Below, piece by piece: positions 43,510-52,504 of a stretch of 64,000 bases of DNA. Within the stretch, counting starts at the first letter, position 1. The number at the start of each line of letters is the position of its first letter. Source of the stretch: Tannerellaceae bacterium (lineage in GTDB: Bacteria; Bacteroidota; Bacteroidia; Bacteroidales; Tannerellaceae); assembly GCA_031257015.1 (NCBI GenBank), contig JAIRPK010000035.1, forward strand, positions 59,521 to 123,520, in the 5' to 3' direction. The translations under genes were made by a program, and so were the position numbers. Under the pieces are notes generated by a model, which was not told where the DNA came from, made no database searches, and saw only the letters and a list, made by a program, of their open reading frames with translations.

Positions 43510-46500
43510 TTATACTTTTTTAAGCTTTTTCGCGAATCTCTTCATGCTTATTCCATTGGCAACAAAGACGCAATATACGACAGGGACAATGACTAATGTT
43601 ATTAATGTCGATACGCTTAATCCCCAGGCTACAGTTATTCCAAGTCCACGCCACATCTCGCTTCCTTCGCCTCTTCCCATTGCCAGAGGCAACATTCCGA
43701 GTACGGTACTAAAACTTGTCATCAACACTGGACGAAGCCTGGATTTGCCGGCTGCTACGCAGGCACGGATTACGCTCATTCCACGCTCTCGGCACAAGAT
43801 AGTATAATCGATTAGCACTATTCCGTTCTTCACAACTATACCAATAAGCATAATTACGCCTATCAAAGCCATAACTCCCAATGGAGTATTGGTTATATAC
43901 AGACCAAGAATTACACCGACGAAGGCAAACGGAATGGAGAACATAATGACGAATGGGTCAACCAGCGATTCAAACTGAGAAGCCATTACAATGAAGACAA
44001 GTATGAGGATTAAGAGCATTAAGAGTGCTAATTGTCCAAAAGTGTCTTGCTGTTCCTCATAAGCTCCACTCAACTGCCAGGAGATGTTATTTGGAATATC
44101 TATACTATTCATCTCGCTGTTAGCAACTGAAACGATGTCACTCAAAGCTGCACCTGGTGCGGCTACACTTGCTACGGTAATTACGCGCTCACGATTCTTT
44201 CGTTCAATCGTTGGTGGCGTCATGCGTTCTTCAACTTTAGCTATATCACGGATGCGTATGGCTTTTCCGGCACTGTTGTACATGACGATGTTCTCAATAT
44301 CATCAACAGACTGACGAAATTCGGGGGCATAACGGACTCTGATGTTATACTCGTTTCCGTCCTCACGGAAAAGTGAGGCTATTGAACCGTTAATGCGGTT
44401 GCGAAGATACATGGACGCAGTTGTTACGTTCAGGCCATTGATGCCGAGCTTTTCACGATCAAAATCGACTTGATATTCGGGAACGTAGTCTTTACGGCTG
44501 ACATTTACCTGCGAGATGATTTTCGAATAAGATTTTAATCGTTGAGATAGTTCGTTTGCTATCCTGTCTGTTTCGGCAAAATCGAATCCGTAAATTTCTA
44601 CATCTACGCTGGTCTCACCGCCCATCAGACTTTGGCCGCCGCCAGCGCTGACTGTGTAGCGTTTTATCTCGGTATATTGATCAAGATCGCGGCGCATCAG
44701 TTCACATATTTCAAGCAATCCACGATTGGAACCGCTTTTGGCCAAGCGTTCGCCGACGCTGTACAGGCTTATGTTAAATTCGATAATATGAGTACCGTTT
44801 TCCGATAGCTGCCCCCAGGTATTGTCTTCACTAGCCTGTCCTTCACTAAAGTTAGTGAGGGATATTTCAGGATATTTTGCCCGAAATTCCGTGTCTATTT
44901 TCATTGCTATGTCGCGAGTTATCTCCTGGCGAGTGCCAATGGGCAATTCGACGTTTATTCCTATACGGGCGTTGTCCTGAGAAGGGAAAAATTCAGACTT
45001 TACGTTTGGTATGAGCATCATTGTGCCGATGAACATGACGAGAGCGCCTAGAATGACTATCCATCTGTGACGAACAGACCAGTTAACAAGCCGAGAATAA
45101 GCAATATCCAATCCGTCGAACATCTTTTCTATCGGAGCATATACCAACTTGTGAAGTTTACCTTTACGGGGATTAAGACGAAGAATACGGGAGCAAAGCA
45201 TGGGAGTAAGCGTCAAGGCCGCTATCAGCGATACAGTTATAACTATTGATACAATCCAGCCAAGCTGCTTGAACAATATCCCCGCTATTCCCGCTGTTAT
45301 CATCGTGAACGGCATAAATACGGCTAAAATCGTCAATGTCGAAGCAATGACGGCCAAACCTACTTCATTCGTCGCATGAACTGCCGCTTGCATCGGGGTA
45401 CTGCCTCGTTCAATATGCTTCGTTATGTTTTCCAGCACAACTATTGCATCGTCAACAACCATACCTATGGCGAGAGAAAGGGCACTCATGGATACAATAT
45501 TCAATGTATTCCCTGATGCCAACAAATAGATAAAGGCTGAGACAAGCGAGATCGGAATTGTCAACACAATAATAAATGTAGCACGCCAACGACGGAGGAA
45601 AATGAAGACAATCAACATCACAATTATAAACGTCACAATTACCGTTTCGATCAAACTATCTATCGTATGCAAAATATTGATCGAAGAATCCATAATCACT
45701 CCAAGCTGAACATCCGGCGGAAGCGATGCCTGTAACAATGGAAGAGCGGCCTTAACCTTCTTGGCTATATCCACAGAGTTCGCTCCGGACTGCTTCTGAA
45801 CAACGATCATACCTCCGCGAATACCTCCATTGTACGTCTCCTGCGAACGCTCTTCAACATAGTCGCGAACAGTGGCCACATCCCTTAAATATATGACCTT
45901 GCCGTTGCGGTTCCCAACAACCAAGTCTAACAATTGACGAGCATCGGAGAACTCGCCTTGAACACGAAGTGAATACGTGTTGGAACCTATGTCGATATTC
46001 CCGCTGGGCGTGTTTCGGTTCTCCTGGGCTATTATGCTTGACAGTGTCTCGATCGTCAATCCATAAGCCTCAAGCTTGTACGGATCACAATACACCTGCA
46101 ATTCGCGAACAGGAGCGCCGCCTATTGATACCGCACCTACACCACTGATACGGGCAAGAGGATTGGCTACTTTCTCGTCCAAAATCTTGTACAATGCGTT
46201 CGTGCTTTCTTTAGACGTAACCGAGAGAAGCATGATGGGAATGTCCTCCGTACCAAACTTAAATATGATTGGCTTGTTGGAATCATCCGGCAATTGAGAT
46301 GTAACCATGTCCAGCTTGTCGCGAACATCATTTGTCGCTACATCCATATCTATGCCATACTCAAATTCCAACACAATGAGCGAAATATTCTCCCGCGAAT
46401 TGGAAGTAATATTTTTCAGGTCGCTGACGCTGTTAAGCGTATTCTCAAGCGGCTTCGATATGTTCATCTCTATGTCCGCCGCACTCGCCCCAGGGTAGGA

Positions 46501-46647
46501 TGTCATGACGATAATCATGTTCATGTCTATCTTGGGCAATAAATCTATCGACAAGCGTTGCAGGGAGAAAAGACCAACGATGATTACGCCAAGAAATATG
46601 AGCGTAGTTGAGATAGGCTTCTTTACTGCTGCTGAATATAAACTCAT
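43510..46647 (-). CDS. RND efflux transporter permease (AcrB/HAE1-like)
   Basis: This 1045-residue inner-membrane pump has the expected two-fold layout: helix 1 (ISTTLIFLGVIIVGLFSL), a porter loop with DLLPKIDMNMIIVMTSYPGASAADIE, then helices 2-6. LSLAIGMVVDDAIVVLENI is the RND signature with the proton-relay Asp pair. A second porter loop and helices 7-12 follow, with MLIGIVVKNGIVLIDY. It would export hydrophobic or amphiphilic compounds together with the adaptor and TolC-like channel encoded just upstream. The start at 46647 follows the adaptor stop by 12 bp. Confidence 0.95.
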   Translation of the reverse strand: MSLYSAAVKKPISTTLIFLGVIIVGLFSLQRLSIDLLPKIDMNMIIVMTSYPGASAADIEMNISKPLENTLNSVSDLKNITSNSRENISLIVLEFEYGIDMDVATNDVRDKLDMVTSQLPDDSNKPIIFKFGTEDIPIMLLSVTSKESTNALYKILDEKVANPLARISGVGAVSIGGAPVRELQVYCDPYKLEAYGLTIETLSSIIAQENRNTPSGNIDIGSNTYSLRVQGEFSDARQLLDLVVGNRNGKVIYLRDVATVRDYVEERSQETYNGGIRGGMIVVQKQSGANSVDIAKKVKAALPLLQASLPPDVQLGVIMDSSINILHTIDSLIETVIVTFIIVMLIVFIFLRRWRATFIIVLTIPISLVSAFIYLLASGNTLNIVSMSALSLAIGMVVDDAIVVLENITKHIERGSTPMQAAVHATNEVGLAVIASTLTILAVFMPFTMITAGIAGILFKQLGWIVSIVITVSLIAALTLTPMLCSRILRLNPRKGKLHKLVYAPIEKMFDGLDIAYSRLVNWSVRHRWIVILGALVMFIGTMMLIPNVKSEFFPSQDNARIGINVELPIGTRQEITRDIAMKIDTEFRAKYPEISLTNFSEGQASEDNTWGQLSENGTHIIEFNISLYSVGERLAKSGSNRGLLEICELMRRDLDQYTEIKRYTVSAGGGQSLMGGETSVDVEIYGFDFAETDRIANELSQRLKSYSKIISQVNVSRKDYVPEYQVDFDREKLGINGLNVTTASMYLRNRINGSIASLFREDGNEYNIRVRYAPEFRQSVDDIENIVMYNSAGKAIRIRDIAKVEERMTPPTIERKNRERVITVASVAAPGAALSDIVSVANSEMNSIDIPNNISWQLSGAYEEQQDTFGQLALLMLLILILVFIVMASQFESLVDPFVIMFSIPFAFVGVILGLYITNTPLGVMALIGVIMLIGIVVKNGIVLIDYTILCRERGMSVIRACVAAGKSRLRPVLMTSFSTVLGMLPLAMGRGEGSEMWRGLGITVAWGLSVSTLITLVIVPVVYCVFVANGISMKRFAKKLKKV

Positions 46648-46659
46648 AAATCGTATTTT

Positions 46660-47718
46660 TTATTTGATGACTTCTACCTCAGTTCCTTCCATAAGGCGGC
46701 TTTGACCAGTTACGACAACCTGCTCACCGTTTTCCACGCCGGATAGCAGTTCATAACGATTATCCAGGCGGCGACCAAGCTCAATTTTCTGATAACTGAC
46801 CTTGCCATTCTTGTATATATATACGTATTTGTCGCCGGAACCAGCCTGCTTCACTACTGCCAAATCAGGAATGACAACACGTTGGATAGTACCGAAGTTC
46901 ATCGTCACCCGTGCAAACATTCCAGGACGAACACGCTCATCACTGTTGTTAATCTTTATTTCAACAGGGAAAGTGCGCGAAGATTCGTCTATCGTCGGAT
47001 AAACAAGGCTCACAGTACCTGGAAATTTCTCTTCGCCATATACGTCAAGACGAACAACAACTTCCATTCCACGCTTAACATTCTTGTAGAAACTTTCGGA
47101 TACATTAATTATCAGCTTAACCGGGCGTATCTGCTGGACGACATATACCGGCTGCGCACCGCTATACATATCTCCGTTATCATAATTCCGAGCTGTAACC
47201 ACCCCGGTTATAGGGCTTAGCAACTGATTGTTCTCCTGTAAATTGCGATATGTTTCCTTAGCTACCGACAAGGCTGTACGCTGCGCATCCCAGGTGGATT
47301 TGGAGACACCGCCTACTTTGTACAGCTCGTCGATACGTTTAAATTCAGTCTCCTGGTTCTCTATCTGAATCTTCGACTGAGTCAGGTTGGTAGCATCCAT
47401 TGTAGCCAACAGCTGCCCCTTCGTAACATGGTCGCCAATCTCAACATGCAGCTTCTGTATCCGGACAGGCGATTGTGGAGCAATCTTATTATTCACCTCA
47501 GCCTGAACCGTTGCCGTAAATTCGTGGAGCTGCTCAACATCCTGCGTATGGACGGATTCGACTTTTACTTTTGCTTTTTCTTCCACAACAGGGGCAGTTT
47601 CCGATTCGCTTTTAGGAGCGGAAGAGCATGATGCAAGGGCGGCAAATGCAACCGCCGGTATTAACCTGAATAAATTCTTTGTTTTCATTTCTATTGCTTC
47701 TTTCTTTGTTGTTTTCAT
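46660..47718 (-). CDS. RND efflux periplasmic adaptor (membrane-fusion) lipoprotein
   Basis: The 352-residue protein has a lipoprotein signal with FAALASC. A barrel-sandwich hybrid follows (NNKIAPQSPVRIQKLHVEIGDHVTKGQLLATMD), then a short coiled coil (LTQSKIQIENQETEFKRIDELYKVGGVSKSTWD), the second lipoyl half (NQLLSPITGVVTARNYDNGD) and beta-barrel domains to EVEVIK. It bridges the AcrB-like pump and the TolC-like channel. The ATG at 47718 overlaps the stop of the channel gene (ATGA), suggesting coupled translation; Met11 (47688) directly before the signal peptide is an alternative start. Confidence 0.92.
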   Translation of the reverse strand: MKTTKKEAIEMKTKNLFRLIPAVAFAALASCSSAPKSESETAPVVEEKAKVKVESVHTQDVEQLHEFTATVQAEVNNKIAPQSPVRIQKLHVEIGDHVTKGQLLATMDATNLTQSKIQIENQETEFKRIDELYKVGGVSKSTWDAQRTALSVAKETYRNLQENNQLLSPITGVVTARNYDNGDMYSGAQPVYVVQQIRPVKLIINVSESFYKNVKRGMEVVVRLDVYGEEKFPGTVSLVYPTIDESSRTFPVEIKINNSDERVRPGMFARVTMNFGTIQRVVIPDLAVVKQAGSGDKYVYIYKNGKVSYQKIELGRRLDNRYELLSGVENGEQVVVTGQSRLMEGTEVEVIK

Positions 47719-49184
47719 TTGATGCTTGATTGTTGTTTGCCTAATATTTTATCCAATTCTGATTTAGAAACCATATAATCATATATTGACTGATTGAAAT
47801 TCAGCTTTGCTTGCATCAGCGCCAGCTCGGCGTCATTCATTTCCAGTAGTGTCCCGGCGCCAGTATCATAACGCTTGCGGGCTATATCATATCCACGATC
47901 TGCTTGCTCGACGCCTTTTTGAGCCGCACTGAAACGCTTGATGCAACTTGCCATATTATCTTCGTACTGTTTAACGGCCAGCTGGAGAGAGCGCTCTGCA
48001 TCATTCTGCTGAAGGCGCAGCTGATGAAGATTTACTTGCGTCTGCTTCAATTTAAAAACTCTGCTGCCGCCGCTAAACAGTGGCCATGAGATAGATAGCT
48101 GAACGACAGAGTAAGGATTCCATAAATATTCCTTGAATTTAAAATCATTATTCATCGACGTCCACTGGTAATTGCCGGAAAGAGATACAGTAGGCAAAAA
48201 ATCAGCCTTCTGCATCGCCAGAGTGCGGTTCAACAACCTGCGTTGCAAGTCCAGCTGGCGCAACGTAGAGTTATCATCCAGGCTTGTGTTTATCGACAAG
48301 TAATCACCATAAAGATTATTCTGAAAATCCGTCAGCTTGCCTTCACATTCGATTTCGCGATCTAAATCCATGCCAAGCAGAGCTTTCAATTGCCATTTGG
48401 CCAATGTCACTGCGTTCTCCGCCTGAAGCAAATTAGGCTCAATGTTACGCATTGACACATTGGCGCGGATCAAATCATATTCAGCAACAAGTCCCTGTTC
48501 GTACTTGTTCTTGATGTCCTTATAATTATCCGTCGCATGGTCGTAGCTATCCTTGAATACACGGTAGGAATCGCCGGCAAGAAGAACGGAATAGTAACTT
48601 TTCTTCACTGAATTTGTCATATCTATTTTAGACGAACGCGCCTGCTCAACAGCAAGTTCTACGTCTATGGCGGAAATGTCAAGACTGCGCCACAAGGCTA
48701 CATTTATCAACGGCATTGCAGCGCTGAAACCTCCACTCCAGTTGTTATCACGACCGACCTTTATACCTTCGTCGCCCGATGATGTAGTGGGAGGCTCCGT
48801 ATTTGCCGCTACATTTTTCCCAAACGTTCCGGGAACATACCCTGGGATGTCAGCAAATGTTTGCTCCGCCCCTTTCAGCAAAGGATTTATAACAGGGTCA
48901 AGCATGGAACCCATATCAAAGGCGCCATCCATATACATTACCTGCGGTTTCAGCGTTCGTGAATAATTTCCGCTCAGGCTTATTTGAGGAAATAGCGCTG
49001 CATAAGCCCCTTTTTGAGCATACTTCTTCTTTTCTATTTCTTCGTCGGCCACCTTGACCGTCGGGTTGTCGCTCATGGCTATTTCCAGCGCAACGTCCAG
49101 GGTCAGTTTAACCGGAGCCTGGCCATGCAGAACGGAAATCATTGGCGACAACAGCATTATCACGCTTAGTAATGCCGGTTTCAT
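47715..49184 (-). CDS. TolC-family outer-membrane efflux channel
   Basis: From the Met at 49184 the protein has 489 residues. A start 27 bp upstream is possible, but AAGGAAA lies just before this ATG and a proper signal peptide (MKPALLSVIMLLSPMISVLHGQ) begins here. Two TolC repeats show the helical hairpins and the NPTVKVADEEIEKKKYAQKGA and LVAEYDLIRANVSMRNIEPN segments. The C-terminal half has KRYDTGAGTLLEMNDAELALMQAKLNFNQ. The trimer forms the exit duct of the RND pump encoded downstream. It is the first gene of a five-gene operon. Confidence 0.92.
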   Translation of the reverse strand: MKPALLSVIMLLSPMISVLHGQAPVKLTLDVALEIAMSDNPTVKVADEEIEKKKYAQKGAYAALFPQISLSGNYSRTLKPQVMYMDGAFDMGSMLDPVINPLLKGAEQTFADIPGYVPGTFGKNVAANTEPPTTSSGDEGIKVGRDNNWSGGFSAAMPLINVALWRSLDISAIDVELAVEQARSSKIDMTNSVKKSYYSVLLAGDSYRVFKDSYDHATDNYKDIKNKYEQGLVAEYDLIRANVSMRNIEPNLLQAENAVTLAKWQLKALLGMDLDREIECEGKLTDFQNNLYGDYLSINTSLDDNSTLRQLDLQRRLLNRTLAMQKADFLPTVSLSGNYQWTSMNNDFKFKEYLWNPYSVVQLSISWPLFSGGSRVFKLKQTQVNLHQLRLQQNDAERSLQLAVKQYEDNMASCIKRFSAAQKGVEQADRGYDIARKRYDTGAGTLLEMNDAELALMQAKLNFNQSIYDYMVSKSELDKILGKQQSSIK

Positions 49185-49412
49185 TTGTTTCCTTAAAAAT
49201 AAATTTTGCATTAAATCAGATTTTACATTAATAATAATTGTATCGTTCTCATATATCTTTGTTGTTCTTAGTGCAAATCTCCTCTGTTTTTATCTAATCG
49301 CCCACCCCCTCACGCTGGAAAGAAGGCTTTTATCGACGAGTTGCCTTTTTTTGCCGATAAGATCATTCATTACAATTTTGCCTTTCCGAATCCCTGATTT
49401 GCCGTGGGGACG

Positions 49413-49420
49413 CAAATTTA
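49413..49420 (-). promoter_or_regulatory. -7 box upstream of the efflux operon
   Basis: The minus strand reads TAAATTTG (TAnnTTTG), about 230 bp before the tolC-like start. No -33 TTTG at the right spacing. Confidence 0.35.
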
Positions 49421-49474
49421 GTGAAAAGCAATGAACATCTTATTGCTCAATAACGCATATTCAGGCTGCTGGAT

Positions 49475-49505
49475 TTTGATTTCAGTTTACTGAACTGAAA
49501 TCAAA
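49475..49505. promoter_or_regulatory. Perfect 13-bp-arm palindrome upstream of the efflux operon
   Basis: TTTGATTTCAGTT (49475-49487) and AACTGAAATCAAA (49493-49505) are exact reverse complements with five bases between. The element lies about 55 bp upstream of the possible -7 box. Size and symmetry suit an operator for a dimeric repressor; a hairpin on RNA is the alternative. Confidence 0.45.
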
Positions 49506-49546
49506 TCTTTCATGTTTTTTTAGTGGCTGTTTTACAGTAATAATTT

Positions 49547-49580
49547 AAAAAGCCCTCTGCTTTTTAAACAGAAGGCTTTT
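49547..49580 (-). terminator. Terminator of the leucine-rich-repeat lipoprotein gene
   Basis: AAAAAGCCCTCTG (49547-49559) pairs with CAGAAGGCTTTT (49569-49580) with one mismatch. On the minus strand the stem is followed by TTAAATTATT. It lies about 60 bp after the gene's stop. Confidence 0.7.
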
Positions 49581-49642
49581 ACAATAATTTAAAAAAGTCC
49601 GGTTATTTCCTTCGCAACTAACTTAATTTGATTTTTTACGTT

Positions 49643-50662
49643 CTATCGAGTTACATCCTTATATGTTAAATACAATGTTCCGGACAATCCCCTGTTATTC
49701 TGATCAAGATATTTCGGTGGAATGGACGCATCAATCCCTGTCTCCACTTGAAACGAAACAGCTGTTACCGTAGTATCTATACTTATAAGCTTTCCTTCGG
49801 AATAAGAAATCTTTTTGTCAATATTTTGAATGAAAGGATATGAAAACACAGGAGATTCCAGAGGTATATCTACGGAGTATTTTGAACCGCTGCCCGTTAA
49901 TGTAAGAAAAACTGCCTGAACGTTGCATACATAACTTTTGAGTTTTAATAGCCCGCGCAAATTCAGGGAAGTTAACCTGTTTGCACCACAGACCAATGTC
50001 TCTAATTGCTTGCATGAAGATACATCCAGAGAATCCAGCTTGCAACCGCCAACATTCAGATACGTCAAACGCTCTTTCCCCGACAAATCAAGCGGGCTGG
50101 AAAGCAAGCCTGGCGTTAGCTGAAGGAACTCCAAGGAATTGGAACCGGACAAATCAGGCGAATCCCTTGTAACCAGATTTCCAATCCATATAAATCTTTT
50201 CAACGAATCCATATTTGACGCTTTGATAGCCGTAACTTCCGTACCGGCAAAATAAAGCGTCCACAGTTTATTAAGCGACGACACATCGACTTTCCCCTTC
50301 AGCGAGACAGAATCCAGAAACTCTAACCGCGTTATACGGTTTAAATTTCTGTCATATTGCCACCGCCAGTCTATAAACCCGCGCCAATCGTCCGGAATAT
50401 AAGTTCCGTCTGCCGGATTAGCCTTTGTCAATTTATTACCATGCAAACTCAAGTCATTCTCGTCTATTAAACGGTTAATAACCGCAACGTCAGCCGGGTC
50501 GTAGAGTATTTCAGGCTCAGGATCAGGAGCCGGCTCCGGTTCAGCCTGATCACAGGCAATCATTTGAAAAGCACAAAGACATGCAACAAACCATCGGCTG
50601 CCCTTTGCGATGTAAGAAGCATTATGAGATGCTTTTGTAATTAAAAAGTGCAAGAGTTTCAT
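49643..50662 (-). CDS. Leucine-rich-repeat lipoprotein
   Basis: The 339-residue protein has an N-terminal hydrophobic segment ending in a lipobox-like MIAC (Cys about residue 37), followed by a Pro/Glu linker (EPEPAPDPEPE). Residues about 105-250 form leucine-rich repeats (LEFLDSVSLKG, LNKLWTLYFAGTEVTAI, LTYLNVGGCKLDSLDVSSCKQLETLVCGANRLTSLNL). The C-terminal region is beta-rich. Such proteins are usually surface or periplasmic binding proteins in Bacteroidetes. The ligand is unknown. It forms a single transcription unit with its own terminator. Confidence 0.8.
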   Translation of the reverse strand: MKLLHFLITKASHNASYIAKGSRWFVACLCAFQMIACDQAEPEPAPDPEPEILYDPADVAVINRLIDENDLSLHGNKLTKANPADGTYIPDDWRGFIDWRWQYDRNLNRITRLEFLDSVSLKGKVDVSSLNKLWTLYFAGTEVTAIKASNMDSLKRFIWIGNLVTRDSPDLSGSNSLEFLQLTPGLLSSPLDLSGKERLTYLNVGGCKLDSLDVSSCKQLETLVCGANRLTSLNLRGLLKLKSYVCNVQAVFLTLTGSGSKYSVDIPLESPVFSYPFIQNIDKKISYSEGKLISIDTTVTAVSFQVETGIDASIPPKYLDQNNRGLSGTLYLTYKDVTR

Positions 50663-50898
50663 TTTCGTATGTTTTTATTTGTTTGTATAATTATGTCTAA
50701 CGTAGATTAACTTAAAAATTCGCCTTCCGGATACAAATCTAATAAAAAAACAAAACTGTTTTAACAAAACTAAATATTTTCCAATGAAAACAACTGAATA
50801 TAAAATAAAAGACAATAACGATTTTCTTCCATCCTGCGGTTAATTTTCCCGTCCGAAAAACAATTTCATGTCCTGTGACAGAGGAATGATTTCCAGCA

Positions 50899-51495
50899 TT
50901 GCCGGACTTGAAATCCCTATATATTAATGTATGCGCCGATGGAGATGATAAAATAGCCGGATTTGTAAAATTTTCCATCTTTGCATGTTTTTTTTCAATA
51001 AAAAGCGCTTCAGTCTATCAAATTTACTATATTTGCAATCTCAAAAGCAATTTTGGTCATTCCCTAATCATTTTTGGGGATTCCCAAACCACTTTTGGGA
51101 AGTCCCAAATCACTTTTGGGAATCCCCAAATCGCTTTTGGGAAGTCCCAAACCACTTTTGGGAATCCCCAAATCGCTTTTGGGAAGTCCCAAACCACTTT
51201 TGGGAAGTCCCAAACCACTTTTGGGAAGTCCCAAATTGCTTTTGGGAATCCCCAAATCGCTTTTGGGAATCCCCAAATCACTTTTGGGAAAGCTAAATTT
51301 CCTTTAGGAAGCCACCAAACTGATTTTTTTAATTCCGATGTTGCCTTCGGAAAATCCCAAATTATCTTTGGAAATATTGAACTTTCTTTATATGAAATCG
51401 GTTCCGTATCCGGCATCCTTATTATTAATGCGTCTTTAATCGAATCGGTGGAGATGGAGGCTAAAAAAAATATTATATTTACGGCCAATATATAA
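50899..51495 (+). CDS. Possible heptad-repeat protein spanning the third 21-bp array (FGKSQTT repeats)
   Basis: The plus-strand frame of 198 codons runs through the array with heptads such as FGKSQTT and FGNPQIA, flanked by more diverged heptads in the same phase (FGSHQ-like to FGNIELSLYE). The minus strand is equally open (heptads FPKAIWG/D), so coding is not proven. A -7 box at 51028 lies inside the upstream part of this frame. If that promoter is the real one, the frame's N-terminal 45 codons are not transcribed. Function unknown. Confidence 0.22.
   Translation: MPDLKSLYINVCADGDDKIAGFVKFSIFACFFSIKSASVYQIYYICNLKSNFGHSLIIFGDSQTTFGKSQITFGNPQIAFGKSQTTFGNPQIAFGKSQTTFGKSQTTFGKSQIAFGNPQIAFGNPQITFGKAKFPLGSHQTDFFNSDVAFGKSQIIFGNIELSLYEIGSVSGILIINASLIESVEMEAKKNIIFTANI
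51028..51035 (+). promoter_or_regulatory. -7 box at the left edge of the third 21-bp array
   Basis: TATATTTG fits TAnnTTTG exactly and lies 10 bp before the first repeat unit. Transcription from here would read the array as part of a leader of roughly 460 nt for the esterase gene at 51507, unless a second promoter lies after the array. Confidence 0.45.
51045..51401. repeat. 21-bp palindromic tandem repeat array (TTTTGGGAAnTCCCAAA type)
   Basis: Units of 21 bp begin at 51045 and continue in phase. Ten well-kept units at 51066-51275 have the form AAYYRCTTTTGGGAAKYCCCA. The junction of neighbouring units creates TTTGGGA-AG-TCCCAAA or TTTGGGGATTCCCAAA palindromes. From 51276 to about 51401 six diverged units keep the register (for example AATTATCTTTGGAAATATTGA at 51360). 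Sharp centre and worn edges suggest repeated unequal exchange in the middle. Confidence 0.93.
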
Positions 51496-51506
51496 AACTT
51501 ATTAGT

Positions 51507-52397
51507 ATGAAAAATAGAAAAAAAATATTATTAATGATTGTTATTACAGTTTTGGCTGGCGTTTTTAATCTTATGGCTCAAGAATCAATAAGCCTGTTTC
51601 CAGGCTCTGCTCCCGGCGAAACGGCGAAGTTTACTGAAATATGCGACACGACAGGAGGCAAGATTGGTGGTGAAACAATATGCCGGATGTCTAACGTTGG
51701 AGATCCGGAAATCACAATTTATCCAGCCCAGGCTAATTCGACAAATGTCCCGGCGATGGTTGTCTGTCCGGGTGGAGGATACAGTATTTTGGCTTATGAT
51801 TTGGAAGGCGAGGAGGTTTGCCGATGGCTTAACGGCCTTGGAATCACTGGTGTTCTGCTAAAATATCGCGTTCCCAGGCGCGAAGGTCGCGAGAAGCATG
51901 ATGCTCCGCTGCAGGATGTTCAACGTGCGATAGGTCTGGTGCGTGCAAATGCCTCTATATATGGCATAGATCCGCAGCGGATAGGTGTTATGGGCTTCTC
52001 TGCCGGTGCACATCTGGCCGCGACGGTAAGTAATAATTTTTCCCGTCGGACTTATCCTGCTGTTGACGATGCAGATACTGTCAGTTGCCGCCCCGATTTT
52101 TGTTTGCTTGTTTATCCGGCCTATCTGGATGCGCAAAACTTCAGTGTCGCGAATGAAGTTAAACCTTCGGCTCAAACGCCGCCCACTTTGCTGATTCAGG
52201 CTGAAGATGACAAATATTATATAAAAAGCAGTCTCTTTTATTATTATGCTTTGATGGAAGCTGGAGTTCCTGCCTGGATGCATTTGTACAGCAAGGGAGG
52301 CCACGGCTACGGATTGAGGGATACTGGCGCCACTGTTAATGAATGGCCGTACAGGGCGGAAGACTGGTTTCGCGAAATCAACGTAATAAGCTTCTAA
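51507..52397 (+). CDS. Secreted alpha/beta-hydrolase (BD-FAE / acetyl-esterase-like)
   Basis: The 296-residue protein has a signal peptide ending MAQ (about residue 24). It has the esterase core VVCPGGGYSILAYDLEGEEV (oxyanion HG-like loop GGGYS), YRVPRREGREKHDAPLQDVQRAI, nucleophile motif GFSAGAH with Ser165, and the catalytic His in SKGGHGYGL. An Asp in IQAEDDKYY completes the triad. Similar enzymes deacetylate plant polysaccharides. It is periplasmic or extracellular. The 21-bp array ends about 105 bp upstream. Confidence 0.88.
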   Translation: MKNRKKILLMIVITVLAGVFNLMAQESISLFPGSAPGETAKFTEICDTTGGKIGGETICRMSNVGDPEITIYPAQANSTNVPAMVVCPGGGYSILAYDLEGEEVCRWLNGLGITGVLLKYRVPRREGREKHDAPLQDVQRAIGLVRANASIYGIDPQRIGVMGFSAGAHLAATVSNNFSRRTYPAVDDADTVSCRPDFCLLVYPAYLDAQNFSVANEVKPSAQTPPTLLIQAEDDKYYIKSSLFYYYALMEAGVPAWMHLYSKGGHGYGLRDTGATVNEWPYRAEDWFREINVISF

Positions 52398-52504
52398 TCA
52401 ATTCTTCGGAAAACAGAATCCGGAATATTGCAGCATTTTTCAATGCCTGCGCATCATTAATATCAGAAAATGCTTCTCCAATGAAGAGGCCATAAACAAG
52501 TTGA

